Positions 31,901 to 39,603 of a DNA stretch of 45,431 nt are shown here, piece by piece. Each line of letters begins with the position of its first letter. Positions within the stretch are counted from its first letter, which is position 1. A program made the translations under genes and the position numbers. Origin of the DNA: Anaerolineae bacterium UTCFX1. Lineage in GTDB: Bacteria > Chloroflexota > Anaerolineae > Anaerolineales > Villigracilaceae. Location of the stretch: the NCBI GenBank assembly GCA_002050275.1, contig MWTB01000006.1:1-45431 (forward strand), in the 5' to 3' direction. The notes beneath the pieces are model-generated. The model was not told the DNA's origin. It saw nothing but the letters and a program-made list of their open reading frames with translations, and ran no database searches.

Positions 31901-33211
31901 CGTTTGGAATACGACCGTATCTTTCGCGCTATCGTATGTCGCGCGATCGCATAAGATCGGAACGCCGAATTCCTTAATCAACCCGCCCTGCAAGTTTGCG
32001 ACGGACATCAAGCGCGCCGATAGGTTGACTGCATTGCCGATAGCGGCATATTCGCGCCGCGATTCATTGCCGATCGATCCGCAAAAGATCCGTCCTGTGG
32101 CAACGCCGATCGAACTCCGCACATTAAGCGCATTCAACTCACGGCGGATCGCGAGCGCGGCTGACGCGCCTCGCGCAGGATCGTCTTCATGCGAGAACGG
32201 CGGCAATCCAAACGCCGCAATCAGCGTCACGCCTTTATCATCCACATTAATTTTATTGATGCTTCCCTCGTAACGATAGACGGAACGTTGAAGCATTTTC
32301 GCAACTCGCTGCGATGCCTCTAGTTTTGTATCTTGATTCAAACCCGGCAAGTTGATGAACAAGACCGTCACACGCCGCAATTCGGCAATCCAACCGCTTT
32401 GACCAGCGGCTAGGCGGTTAATGATCGCGCCGGGGATGTAAGGACGCAATGCGTTTTCAATGCCGCTCAGAATAATCGGCGCCTCGATCGCTGCGGCGGC
32501 TGGCGCGCCCTTCAAAGCGCTCAACCGCCCAGCCTGCGCAATCGATTCCGGCAGTTCAAATTCCATCAATTCAGCGACGCAATCATTGCGGATCAATTTC
32601 CATGCAGAAGGCGCAACGAGAATTTCGCCCGCTTTTGCGAGGCTGTTAGCGATACCCACTTCCACCAGCGGGTTGCCGGTCAGAAGGAGCTCCCAGCGAT
32701 TAAACTCACCTCCTACGTGCGCCGCAACGATATTGCCTGCGCTCACTGCAAGTTTAAGATAAAGGTCGAGATTTTCTGTCTTGTAATGCGTGAGTTCTGC
32801 ACGGATTTTGAGCGCGCATTCAGCGGCGCGCAACGCTCGGCGCCGCTGGTCATCCAAAGAAAGCGTGTCGGTCGCCTCTTCGCTCGAAGCGACAGCCCAC
32901 ACCGCAACAACCGCATCGCCAGCAAATTTCACCACATCGCCGCCATAATCATGAACGATATCTATCAAACGGCCGAAGTATTCATTGAGGATGCGCGCAA
33001 GGGACTCAACGCCGGAAGGTCCGCGTTCGGCGAGGCGCTCAGTCAGCAAAGTAAAGCCCGAAATATCGGCAAACAGAACTGCCGCCTGAAATTTCTCCGT
33101 TACAGGCTCGTCAATGGGCGTCGGATGCGCGATGACGTATTTATGGATAAGTTTCGGCACATAACTGCCAAGCATATCCGCCAGCGTCGAGTTAGAATCC
33201 AATTGGCTCAC
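28949..33211 (-). CDS. Class III adenylate/guanylate cyclase with AAA+/NACHT-like ATPase and TPR region (soluble AC-like)
   Basis: This is a 1420-residue protein built like mammalian soluble adenylyl cyclase. Cyclase domain 1 (about 40-215) has LFADISGFTLL with Asp49 and FAGDAVVAVW with Asp99, the two metal-binding positions. Cyclase domain 2 (about 278-455) is degenerate at the first position (FINLPG, no Asp) and keeps RGSIG-type and YAAIGNAVNLSARL segments, so the pair probably forms one active site. A P-loop ATPase follows (Walker A GEAGIGKSR at 499-507, then ILRGEGDAIERNSLY and a Walker B-like LIVMEDLHW). The last ~550 residues are helical TPR-like repeats. It is likely cytoplasmic and makes a cyclic nucleotide in response to an unknown ligand. 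It is transcribed alone, with no cAMP-binding regulator nearby. Confidence 0.88.
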   Translation of the reverse strand: MSQLDSNSTLADMLGSYVPKLIHKYVIAHPTPIDEPVTEKFQAAVLFADISGFTLLTERLAERGPSGVESLARILNEYFGRLIDIVHDYGGDVVKFAGDAVVAVWAVASSEEATDTLSLDDQRRRALRAAECALKIRAELTHYKTENLDLYLKLAVSAGNIVAAHVGGEFNRWELLLTGNPLVEVGIANSLAKAGEILVAPSAWKLIRNDCVAELMEFELPESIAQAGRLSALKGAPAAAAIEAPIILSGIENALRPYIPGAIINRLAAGQSGWIAELRRVTVLFINLPGLNQDTKLEASQRVAKMLQRSVYRYEGSINKINVDDKGVTLIAAFGLPPFSHEDDPARGASAALAIRRELNALNVRSSIGVATGRIFCGSIGNESRREYAAIGNAVNLSARLMSVANLQGGLIKEFGVPILCDRATYDSAKDTVVFQTLAPQPIKGRSELVEVFFPLEGKKSVIRPKAELIGRREEKIILGSALQGLERDATSRAVILYGEAGIGKSRLFEELIRQAETLDLRILRGEGDAIERNSLYHAWRGIFHQVLGLDKLLAKPDLSEADRLEIQSRIESKLDEADAGLARYAPLLDVLLPTLIPDNELTAAMTSEIRASNTRETLARLLNHVAQRAPLLIVMEDLHWFDSASWELLVDVRQKVNPILLALNTRPLPEPPPKPFEQIAEMPGTQLVRLEAMPLDDVEAVVCQRLGVRSIPSAIGRIIREKSEGNPFFAEELAHTLLSSGLIVVEGDEAKIDKRFADFNDLVLPDTLQAAITNRIDSLDPSQQLALKVASVIGRIFTLRLLQAIYPIDSDKPSLPAYMEALTRLSLTAIESETPDLSYIFKHAVTQEVAYNLMLFSQRRQLHRAIAEWIENSNEGNLSSYFPLLAYHWSQAIEQTDASDDRRTIAKAMECLEKAGDQAMQNFANREAVQFFKQALEWEAKLPKAESKAQMLERRKRCIHWHRKISVAYYGLGLLPDCNEHVREALRLFKRPQPTSTIAFAVGSLPPLLKQIGRRFIPIQTARRGGADKELMLEMARLYELLGRIYFYSNEALPTMYCILHSLDFAEQVGTSPELANAYSGMAILTGFAQLHSLAERYVSRALAVAEEVNQPSNLITVNVLTSVYQIAIGKWDEIRIKAQQARELCEQLGDYRQWGDALSVLAESAFLSGRIAEGLGVQKTLLEDARRRNSPLQIVWGLDGVAWNDIRLENEATAIPMLEEALQILEEIPNQAASINTHAQLALAHLRLGNEEKALQYADDVLKLAEGVSPTVYALLIGFSAVAQVYFTLWEKTLRAPLSLARKRDLEALQSSALKALALLSAYKRIFPIGFPYLAYYRGWQRSLNGDVKQALKFWRKGLEIAQKFNLLYEEGLLRLKLAEAGENRNAHIESAIRIFETMDATRELQSAKALWGEGPPR

Positions 33212-33330
33212 AGCGCTATCTTTCTAACCTTTCGTTCTTCCGCCTACGCGCGAACGCGACGAGAAGCGCGATAATTATCCCATAGAATAACGTATAATCA
33301 AATAAAGCAACTAATTATAAGGAGGCAGAT

Positions 33331-34203
33331 ATGCAACTAACCGAGGATGTTCGGAAACTCATTCTGGATTTTCAACAAGCGGAAATTACAGAATATCAAA
33401 TTTACAATAAGTTGGCGGATAAGATCAAGTCCGCCGAGAACGCCGCCATCTTAAGACGCATTGCGCAGGACGAGTTGCGCCATTATCGCGAATGGAAACA
33501 GTACAGCGGCGAAGACGTCCAACCGCAATGGCTTAAAGTATGGGGATATTACTTCATCAGCCGCATCTTCGGTTACACCTTCGGCGTCAAATTGATGGAA
33601 CGCGGCGAAGAGAAAGCGCAAGAACATTACGCCGCAATCGCAAAAGTCATCCCCGATGCGGCGCGCATTCAACAGGAAGAAGACGGACACGAAGCTCAGT
33701 TAATCTCCATGCTGAGCGAGGAACAATTGGAATATGCCGGCTCAGTCGTATTAGGACTCAACGACGCGCTGGTCGAATTGACGGGCGCGCTCGCCGGGTT
33801 GACGCTGGCGCTGCAAAACGTGAAACTGATCGCCCTTTCAGGGCTGATCACTGGTATTGCCGCGTCGTTCTCGATGGCTGCGAGCGAATACCTATCCACC
33901 CGTTCCGAAAATACGCAGAAAGACCCCATCCGCGCGGCGATCTACACCGGCATCGCGTACATCACCACCGTTATGTTGCTGGTGATGCCCTACCTGCTCT
34001 TTCAAAACTATATTTCCAATCTCATCATTACGCTCGCTATTGCGGTTACGATCATCGCTGTTTTCAATTACTACATCTCCGTCGCCAAAGGCGAATCGTT
34101 CCGCAGCCGCTTCTTAGAAATGGCGGGCATCAGCCTCGGCGTAGCGCTGCTTTCATTTATGATCGGTTACTTCATCCGCCTGTGGCTGCATGTTGAGATC
34201 TAA
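33331..34203 (+). CDS. Ferritin-like domain fused to VIT1/CCC1-family transporter (MbfA-like)
   Basis: This 290-residue protein has an N-terminal rubrerythrin/ferritin-like helical bundle (about 1-130). Candidate di-iron ligands are E18, E48 with H51 in DELRHY, E94 and E117 with H120 in EEDGHE. The C-terminal VIT1 domain (135-290) starts VLGLNDALVELTGALAGLT and has five membrane helices including an SMAASEYLSTRSE segment. The architecture is that of MbfA (membrane-bound ferritin A), which exports iron and protects against peroxide. The ATG has an AAGGAGG site 7 bases upstream. A TATAAT lies at 33293-33298 without a good -35. The next gene is DUF1786, 23 bases on. Confidence 0.85.
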   Translation: MQLTEDVRKLILDFQQAEITEYQIYNKLADKIKSAENAAILRRIAQDELRHYREWKQYSGEDVQPQWLKVWGYYFISRIFGYTFGVKLMERGEEKAQEHYAAIAKVIPDAARIQQEEDGHEAQLISMLSEEQLEYAGSVVLGLNDALVELTGALAGLTLALQNVKLIALSGLITGIAASFSMAASEYLSTRSENTQKDPIRAAIYTGIAYITTVMLLVMPYLLFQNYISNLIITLAIAVTIIAVFNYYISVAKGESFRSRFLEMAGISLGVALLSFMIGYFIRLWLHVEI

Positions 34204-34226
34204 AAAAAGAGACGATTTCCAATCAC

Positions 34227-35387
34227 ATGCAAATCTTAACCGTTGATATTGGCGCGGGCACGCAGGATATTTTCCTCTACAATTCGAATCTCGATATCGA
34301 AAACGGATTCAAACTTGTGTTGCCTTCGCCAACGTTGATGGTAAATCGTCGTCTCAAACAATCGCTTCGTACGCGAACCCCTATCCTGTTGACCGGCTAC
34401 ACCATGGGCGGCGGACCCTCCTCCTGGGCGATTGAAGAGTATATCCGCGCAAAAGTTCCAGTCTATATGACGCCGAACGCGGCAAAAACGCTCAACGACG
34501 AGTTAGAAAAAGTGGAAGCGCTAGGAGTGCAAATCGTCGGGGACGACGAGGTCAAGCGTTTAAAGAAGAACGCGGACTGGCTCGAACTGCGAGACTTCGA
34601 CTTCAAATTAATCTCCAAAACGTTCAACGATTACGGCGTTTCACTGAATAATTTGAGCGCCGTCGCAGTCGCCGTATTCGATCATGGCGATGCGCCAGCG
34701 GGAGTTTCAGACCGGCAATTTCGCTTCGATTATCTCGATGCGCGCATCCAAGCCAAGAATTCACTCTCAGCATTTGCATATCTTTCTAACGCGATTCCCG
34801 CCGCTATGACGCGCCTGCAAGCCGTTGCCGACTCAGCTGGAGACCTGCCCTGCCCGTTAGTGGTCATGGATACAGCTCCTGCCGCCATCTTGGGCGCGTC
34901 GCTTGATCCGCAAGTCGCTTCTCGCAAGCGAAAGATCGTCGTCAACTTGGGCAATTTTCACACGCTGGCATTTCGTCTAAGCGAAAGAGGCATCGAAGGC
35001 GTTTTCGAACATCACACCGGCGAAATTGATCTGCCCAAACTTGAAGCGTTAATCCGCAAATTAGCGGACGGTTCGTTGAAGCATGAAGACGTTTTCAACG
35101 ATATGGGACATGGCGCATTAATGTACACAGACGAGGTATTTAAGTTTGAAAAGGATGGGTTTGACGCGGCAGCGACAGGACCGAGACGTTCGCTCTTTAA
35201 TCGTCAATCGGAAATCGAAACTCATAAAAAATTGCGTCCATATTTCACTGCGCCATTTGGGGATATGATGATCGCCGGCTGTTTCGGTCTGCTAGCCGCA
35301 ACAGCGGACGCGCTGCCCGAACTCGGCGAGACGATCCACGAAACGCTGCAAGGCGGACATGGCAATCCTCCATGGGATGTAGGATAG
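34227..35387 (+). CDS. DUF1786 family protein (pyruvate formate-lyase-activating-like, function unknown)
   Basis: This 386-residue protein opens MQILTVDIGAGTQDIFLY, an actin/ASKHA-like phosphate-binding turn. It then has LLTGYTMGGGPSSWAIEEYI, VAVAVFDHGDAPAGVSDRQFRFDYL and KRKIVVNLGNFHTLAFRL, followed by a long FEHHTGEIDLPKLE segment. These are the hallmarks of DUF1786, a family often misnamed pyruvate formate-lyase-activating enzyme, though it has no radical-SAM CxxxCxxC motif. A nucleotide-dependent fold is inferred from the N-terminal motif, and no function is established. It is 23 bases after the MbfA-like gene, so probably cotranscribed. Confidence 0.75.
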   Translation: MQILTVDIGAGTQDIFLYNSNLDIENGFKLVLPSPTLMVNRRLKQSLRTRTPILLTGYTMGGGPSSWAIEEYIRAKVPVYMTPNAAKTLNDELEKVEALGVQIVGDDEVKRLKKNADWLELRDFDFKLISKTFNDYGVSLNNLSAVAVAVFDHGDAPAGVSDRQFRFDYLDARIQAKNSLSAFAYLSNAIPAAMTRLQAVADSAGDLPCPLVVMDTAPAAILGASLDPQVASRKRKIVVNLGNFHTLAFRLSERGIEGVFEHHTGEIDLPKLEALIRKLADGSLKHEDVFNDMGHGALMYTDEVFKFEKDGFDAAATGPRRSLFNRQSEIETHKKLRPYFTAPFGDMMIAGCFGLLAATADALPELGETIHETLQGGHGNPPWDVG

Positions 35388-35483
35388 ATACAAACGCGAA
35401 GCATAGAAATTCGTTTTACAACAAGAAAAGTATTAAGAATGAGAGGGGTTGTTCCGCTACGACGAGAATTTTTCCAACATACG

Positions 35484-36836
35484 TCATCCACCGATCTCCG
35501 CCATCTTTAGTGGAGGCTCATAATCGGGCAACAGAATCTCTGCATTACGAACGCGACGCGAAAAATATCCGACCACTCCCACTAACGCAGCAGCTACGCC
35601 TACAAATACGATCAATAGTCCCATGCCAGAACCGGCGCCCGTTCCCACCAGCCCTGAGAATACATGCGGCAAGCCTGTCCCTGCAACGGCGGCGGGTTCA
35701 AGCGCAAAGTCGGCGAGCGCGCCTCCAATCAACGGTGAGATAGGATTCGTCATCCAAGCGATCAAACGACGAGCGGAGAAGACGCGTCCTTGCAGGTCAG
35801 GCGAAACCTTTGCCTGCCAGATCGCCTGATTAGACGCGCTCACGAACGGGCTTACAAACGCCGTCAATGCGAGACCCGCAATCCAAACCATCAACCCTCC
35901 GGTAAACCCGACGATTGCCATGCCGATTCCGCTGAGGATCCAGCCGATCAACACGCCATGCACGCGACGCTTAAAGCCGCCCGACACACTCATCGTCACG
36001 CTGCCCACGACAGCCGCAATCGCCGCCGCCGATTGAACGGTTCCGAATGCGAGGCTATCCCCGCCGGAGCGCGTCAAAATCATGGGAGCCAAAACGGCGA
36101 ACCCAATGCCCGAGAAGAGATTCCCAAAAAGAAAGATAATTTGCAACCCAAGCAGGCTGGGGCGCGAGAAAATATATTTGAACCCGTAAATCGCATCGCG
36201 GAAAATTCCTTCGTTCTGCGACCTCATGCCTGCTTCCGTCGGCACGGGTTGCGGGATATGGACAAATAGCAACGCACCGACAGCAAATAGAAATGAAACT
36301 ACATCCAACGCCAAAATGCCAGTCAGCGCGATCACCGGCAACAACGCGCCCGCTAGAAGCGGGGCAATCACTTGAGGTCCTGCTTCGATCAACGACATCA
36401 TACCGTTGACGCGTCCAAGTTGCGCTTTCGGAATCATTGTAGAAATTGCAGCAGAGTAAGCGGGCCACTGAAACGCCATACTCAACCCGTAAATAATAGA
36501 TGCGCCGTAGATATGCCAATATTCGAGAACGCCAAAGGCTTGCAAGATCATGATAAGGATCGTAGCGACGCCTGCACCTATGTCGCTGACCATCATCATC
36601 ATCTTACGATTGTAACGATCAACCCACACACCAGCCAGCGGCGAGATCAACAAAAATGGGGTGATGAAAAATACCTGCATAGTCCCCATTGCGAGCGCGC
36701 TGCCGGTCTCTTCGAACATAAATATAGTCAATGCGAATTGACTCATCGAACTGGCAAGCGTAGAGATAATCTGCCCAATCCAGACAATAGTAAAACCCAG
36801 CATCCCCGAAGGGCGCTTTGAATTAGATCGATTCAT
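35484..36836 (-). CDS. MFS transporter (drug/siderophore exporter type)
   Basis: This 450-residue protein has about 12 membrane helices. The N-terminal half begins TIVWIGQIISTLASSMSQFALTIFMFEETGSALAMG and contains the loop motif LAGVWVDRYNRKMMMMVSD, an MFS motif A (G-x-x-x-D-R-x-x-R). The second half has the repeat of the fold. The pattern resembles EntS/MefA-type exporters (TMEM-free, 12 helices). The substrate is unknown. The tail is short and acidic (LPDYEPPLKMAEIGG). No ribosome site was found at the ATG. It converges with DUF1786 and is 52 bases downstream of the DUF2089/DUF4097 cassette on the same strand. Confidence 0.87.
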   Translation of the reverse strand: MNRSNSKRPSGMLGFTIVWIGQIISTLASSMSQFALTIFMFEETGSALAMGTMQVFFITPFLLISPLAGVWVDRYNRKMMMMVSDIGAGVATILIMILQAFGVLEYWHIYGASIIYGLSMAFQWPAYSAAISTMIPKAQLGRVNGMMSLIEAGPQVIAPLLAGALLPVIALTGILALDVVSFLFAVGALLFVHIPQPVPTEAGMRSQNEGIFRDAIYGFKYIFSRPSLLGLQIIFLFGNLFSGIGFAVLAPMILTRSGGDSLAFGTVQSAAAIAAVVGSVTMSVSGGFKRRVHGVLIGWILSGIGMAIVGFTGGLMVWIAGLALTAFVSPFVSASNQAIWQAKVSPDLQGRVFSARRLIAWMTNPISPLIGGALADFALEPAAVAGTGLPHVFSGLVGTGAGSGMGLLIVFVGVAAALVGVVGYFSRRVRNAEILLPDYEPPLKMAEIGG

Positions 36837-36888
36837 ATGCTTAATTCAAGATAGATTGGCGCGTCAATCGCAAGCGGTTCAACCGAGT

Positions 36889-37257
36889 TCATTCAACGTA
36901 GATCTCAACATGTTCGCCGTCTTCCTCGTCGGTTACGTCAATGATCTTACCGGTCATACCTAAGCGCAAGGCTTCCATCACACTCGACATATCCACGCCT
37001 TCCACCTCTGGAGCGAAATGCGCCCCGATCTTTAAGCCGGCGTCCACGAGCGCAAGCGGAATTTGCACTGATGCTTTCGAACGTCCCGTGCGAGTATCGG
37101 TGACGCGAATCCGCAATGATTTCGCCCCTCCCGGCGCACGAGGCGAAAGCGGCCGTTTGGCGCTAAGAGCCGCGAGAAGTTTCGTCCCTTCTTCCGCGCT
37201 CAATTTACCTTCCTCGATCATTTTCAATATTTTCATTCTCTCTTCAGTTGATGCCAT
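36889..37257 (-). CDS. Small protein with N-terminal SHOCT/YvlB-like helical module (cassette gene 4)
   Basis: This 122-residue protein starts MASTEERMKILKMIEEGKLSAEEGTKLLAALSAKR, the same two-helix module found in the next three upstream genes. After a proline-arginine linker (RAPGGAKSLRIRVTD), residues 45-122 form a small alpha/beta region (RTGRSKASVQIPLALVDAGL, EEDGEHVEIYVE) with no recognised motif. It resembles DUF-type domains found with LiaX/YvlB-like proteins; function unknown. The GGAGG site before the ATG is strong. It is 47 bases after the previous cassette gene. Confidence 0.75.
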   Translation of the reverse strand: MASTEERMKILKMIEEGKLSAEEGTKLLAALSAKRPLSPRAPGGAKSLRIRVTDTRTGRSKASVQIPLALVDAGLKIGAHFAPEVEGVDMSSVMEALRLGMTGKIIDVTDEEDGEHVEIYVE

Positions 37258-37304
37258 GCGGACCTCCGTAATATGCAGTTAATACTGCCAGTTTTTCCAA
37301 ACTC

Positions 37305-37934
37305 TTAACCGATATACACTTGCACATGCGCGTCGTCATCGTTTATATCAACCATCAACGGATCGTCTGAATTTTTCGCGGCTTCGAACATCTGGGCGAT
37401 GGCTCGCCCTTTCTCTGCGCCCATGCCTTGAATGTTCTGCCCAAACGTATTGAAGAGCCGTTCTAATAAGCCCAGCGGTGCGGGGAATCCCAACGTGAGG
37501 CGACGAGGTCCCTCGCCGGGTTTTTCGTCGCGGCGGTCCACGTCAACATAGACCCAACGCGAAGAACGTCCGCCCGAACCGAGCGCGATGAGTAACACAC
37601 CCAACAACAACGGCATGGTCATACAATAGAACCAGAAATTCACGCCAGCGCTTTGCTGGATAGCGTAGATGATCCACGCGCTCAATACGGTAACGGCGAT
37701 TCCGACCCACAGTGGAATCGACGCGAAGCGTCGCGCGCGCGCTTTGATCTGATCGAACTCAGGAGTCTCTGTTTTTTCGAAGTCTGAATCTGCCTCGCGA
37801 TAGATGACTTCTACCTCTGCATCCATTTTCTCTGCGCCGTCGTCGAGCGCGCGCATCAAACTCGCAGCATCTTGAGCGGAAATCTTCCCTTCTTCCACCA
37901 TCCGCAAAATCTTCTTACGTTCTTCCGACGACAT
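37305..37934 (-). CDS. Membrane protein with N-terminal SHOCT/YvlB-like module (cassette gene 3)
   Basis: This 209-residue protein begins MSSEERKKILRMVEEGKISAQDAASLMRALDDG, again the shared helical hairpin. A charged linker (about 35-65) is followed by two membrane helices (about 73-95 and 98-118: PLWVGIAVTVLSAWIIYAIQ, FWFYCMTMPLLLGVLLIALG). The C-terminal domain (about 135-209) has RRLTLGFPAPLGLLERLFNTFG and ends NDDDAHVQVYIG, resembling the end of cassette gene 4. The ATG overlaps the previous stop as TAATG, so translation is coupled. Function unknown; a cell-envelope stress role is inferred only from similarity in organisation to LiaX/YvlB-type loci. Confidence 0.75.
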   Translation of the reverse strand: MSSEERKKILRMVEEGKISAQDAASLMRALDDGAEKMDAEVEVIYREADSDFEKTETPEFDQIKARARRFASIPLWVGIAVTVLSAWIIYAIQQSAGVNFWFYCMTMPLLLGVLLIALGSGGRSSRWVYVDVDRRDEKPGEGPRRLTLGFPAPLGLLERLFNTFGQNIQGMGAEKGRAIAQMFEAAKNSDDPLMVDINDDDAHVQVYIG

Positions 37935-39028
37935 TATTCGCCTCCATCAAGCGCGTTCAGCAAGTCTTCCGCCTGCTGGGCGGTGATTTTCTTATCGGCA
38001 AGCATTTTCAAGATAGATAAGCGCTCTTCTGCCGTCGCCGCCTGAGAAGGGGGTTCCGGAGGCGCAGGCGGCTTGACTGTGCTCTTAACGTCCCAGTTCC
38101 AACGTCCCGTCCGTCCCGTCGCTCGTTGGGCATGCCGTGCAGCGTGACGTTCCGCGCGGCTGGCAGCTTCTTCGGCGCGTTTCATAGCGCGCGTTGTCGC
38201 TTGCTTCACTTGGCGCGAAATATGCTCGCCAAAATCCGACCAGTCGAAATTCAAGCCGGCAAAGTTGCCCCATTCGTCGGCTGAATCGCCCGCTTCCGAA
38301 CGATTCGATACGCGTGTTTCACCGCCGGCGCTCAAGTGAATCTTCGCAGCCCCATCGCCTAAAATAACGACGCGCTCAGTCTCATCGTTATTTTCCATAT
38401 TTTGCCAATCCACAAAGATTCTATCGCCGCGAAGATCGAGAGCGGCGTCAACTTCTTTTGGCAGCACAAGCAAAATATCATCGCCGGCGTTAACAGAGTA
38501 TTCAAACCCCGCTTGCGGCTCAAGGTAAACGATCGCATCTTCGCCAACATTGGCTTTAATGCCGCCGTGTGCATCGCGCAAGGCTAAGTCATCCGCAACG
38601 GAATCGAGGCGAATGTTGCCGTTTACGCCGCGAATGCTTACGTCGCCCAGCGCATTCTTAACATATAGATCGCCTTGCGCTCCACGCAACGAGAAGTCGC
38701 CGTGAAGTTTATTGATCGCCGCCGCGCCCACGTCGCGCATAGCAAGATCGCCAGCCGTCTCCTTGATGTCGCATCTGCCAGACACGCCGCGAATAGAGAC
38801 GTCTCCGTTGGCGGCGGTGAGTTCGATAGCTGCGTTGCGCGGGACTCGCAAGGAGAGGTCGCCGCTGGACGAAACTGAAACAGATTCCCCCGTCTGCGTG
38901 AAACGGATTTCATCGTCGCTGCCTTTAAGCAGCAAGTCGTTCCCATCCCAGCCGACAACGCTCAAGTCGCCAGCGACGGTTTCAATTTGAATCGTAGGTT
39001 TATCGCCGACTAAAACCGATTTAGACAT
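37934..39028 (-). CDS. DUF4097-type beta-repeat protein with C-terminal SHOCT/YvlB-like module (cassette gene 2)
   Basis: This 364-residue protein has an N-terminal region (about 1-235) of repeated GDLSVVGWDGNDLLLKGSDD, NGDVSIRGVSGRCDIKETAGD and GDVSIRGVNGNIRL units, the beta-helix-like repeats of DUF4097/putative adhesin proteins. There is no signal peptide. A helical, arginine/alanine-rich stretch (about 265-305) links to a C-terminal TAEERLSILKMLADKKITAQQAEDLLNALDGGE module. This module matches the N-terminal one of the next two genes. The start has a GAGGAGGAG site within the end of the DUF2089 gene, with a two-base gap between stop and start. Function unknown. Confidence 0.8.
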   Translation of the reverse strand: MSKSVLVGDKPTIQIETVAGDLSVVGWDGNDLLLKGSDDEIRFTQTGESVSVSSSGDLSLRVPRNAAIELTAANGDVSIRGVSGRCDIKETAGDLAMRDVGAAAINKLHGDFSLRGAQGDLYVKNALGDVSIRGVNGNIRLDSVADDLALRDAHGGIKANVGEDAIVYLEPQAGFEYSVNAGDDILLVLPKEVDAALDLRGDRIFVDWQNMENNDETERVVILGDGAAKIHLSAGGETRVSNRSEAGDSADEWGNFAGLNFDWSDFGEHISRQVKQATTRAMKRAEEAASRAERHAARHAQRATGRTGRWNWDVKSTVKPPAPPEPPSQAATAEERLSILKMLADKKITAQQAEDLLNALDGGE

Positions 39029-39030
39029 GT

Positions 39031-39417
39031 TTACTCCTCCTCGCCGCGCAAGATGCGCATGGCATCGTCGGCTGATATTTTTCCCGCGTCAAGATCGGCG
39101 AGAACGGCGTTTCGTTTCGCGGGGCTGATCTCGACAGACTCATCTTTACCGGGTTCATAACCAAGCGCGCGAATCACTTCATGCAAACGGTTGCGGATGG
39201 TCGGGTAGGATCCCCAGCGTTCTTCCTGTTCGATGCGGTTGATCTTACCCTCACAGCGAACAAAGGTTACGATAAAATCAACCTGTTCAGCGCTAAGATG
39301 GGCGATAGGTCCGCCTACGAAGCGCCCTTCGATAGAAGTATCGCATGAGGAACAGTGCAAACGAGTCACTTCAAGTTCAGATTGGCAGACAGGACAGCGT
39401 GTCGGAGCGGCATACAT
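39031..39417 (-). CDS. DUF2089 zinc-ribbon/HTH protein (cassette gene 1)
   Basis: This 128-residue protein has an N-terminal zinc ribbon (CPVC at 8-11, CSSCD at 22-26) and a helical DUF2089 middle (HLSAEQVDFIVTFVRCEGKINRIEQEERWGSYPTIRNRLHEVIRALGY) that looks like a DNA-binding sigma-factor-like HTH. It ends AKRNAVLADLDAGKISADDAMRILRGEEE, the same helical hairpin as in the other three genes. It may be the cassette regulator; this is inferred. It has a consensus promoter at 39494-39521 and an AAGGAG site before the ATG. Confidence 0.85.
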   Translation of the reverse strand: MYAAPTRCPVCQSELEVTRLHCSSCDTSIEGRFVGGPIAHLSAEQVDFIVTFVRCEGKINRIEQEERWGSYPTIRNRLHEVIRALGYEPGKDESVEISPAKRNAVLADLDAGKISADDAMRILRGEEE

Positions 39418-39493
39418 AAGATTCTCCTTGAGAGGTTGAGAAAACTGGTTAAAATTACTTTATCTCAATTCGCAAATACATATTTATAATGCG

Positions 39494-39521
39494 ATTATAC
39501 CGATTTACTATTTTCTGTCAA
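39494..39521 (-). promoter_or_regulatory. Promoter of the DUF2089/DUF4097 cassette
   Basis: On the minus strand, TTGACA (39521-39516) is followed by 16 bases and then TATAAT (39499-39494). Both hexamers are perfect. The DUF2089 start lies 76 bases past the -10, so there is a ~70-base AT-rich leader. It is the best promoter match I found in the window. Confidence 0.85.
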
Positions 39522-39603
39522 GAGTAAATAAGGAAAATTAATTGCGCGATTTATATTATTCAAGTCTCTATAAATATAATCAATATTCACTATTGGAGAT
39601 CAT

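Noticed and set aside
33293..33298. TATAAT upstream of the MbfA-like gene as a complete promoter
   Set aside because: No acceptable -35 is found at 16-18 bases upstream. Reported only as a possible -10.
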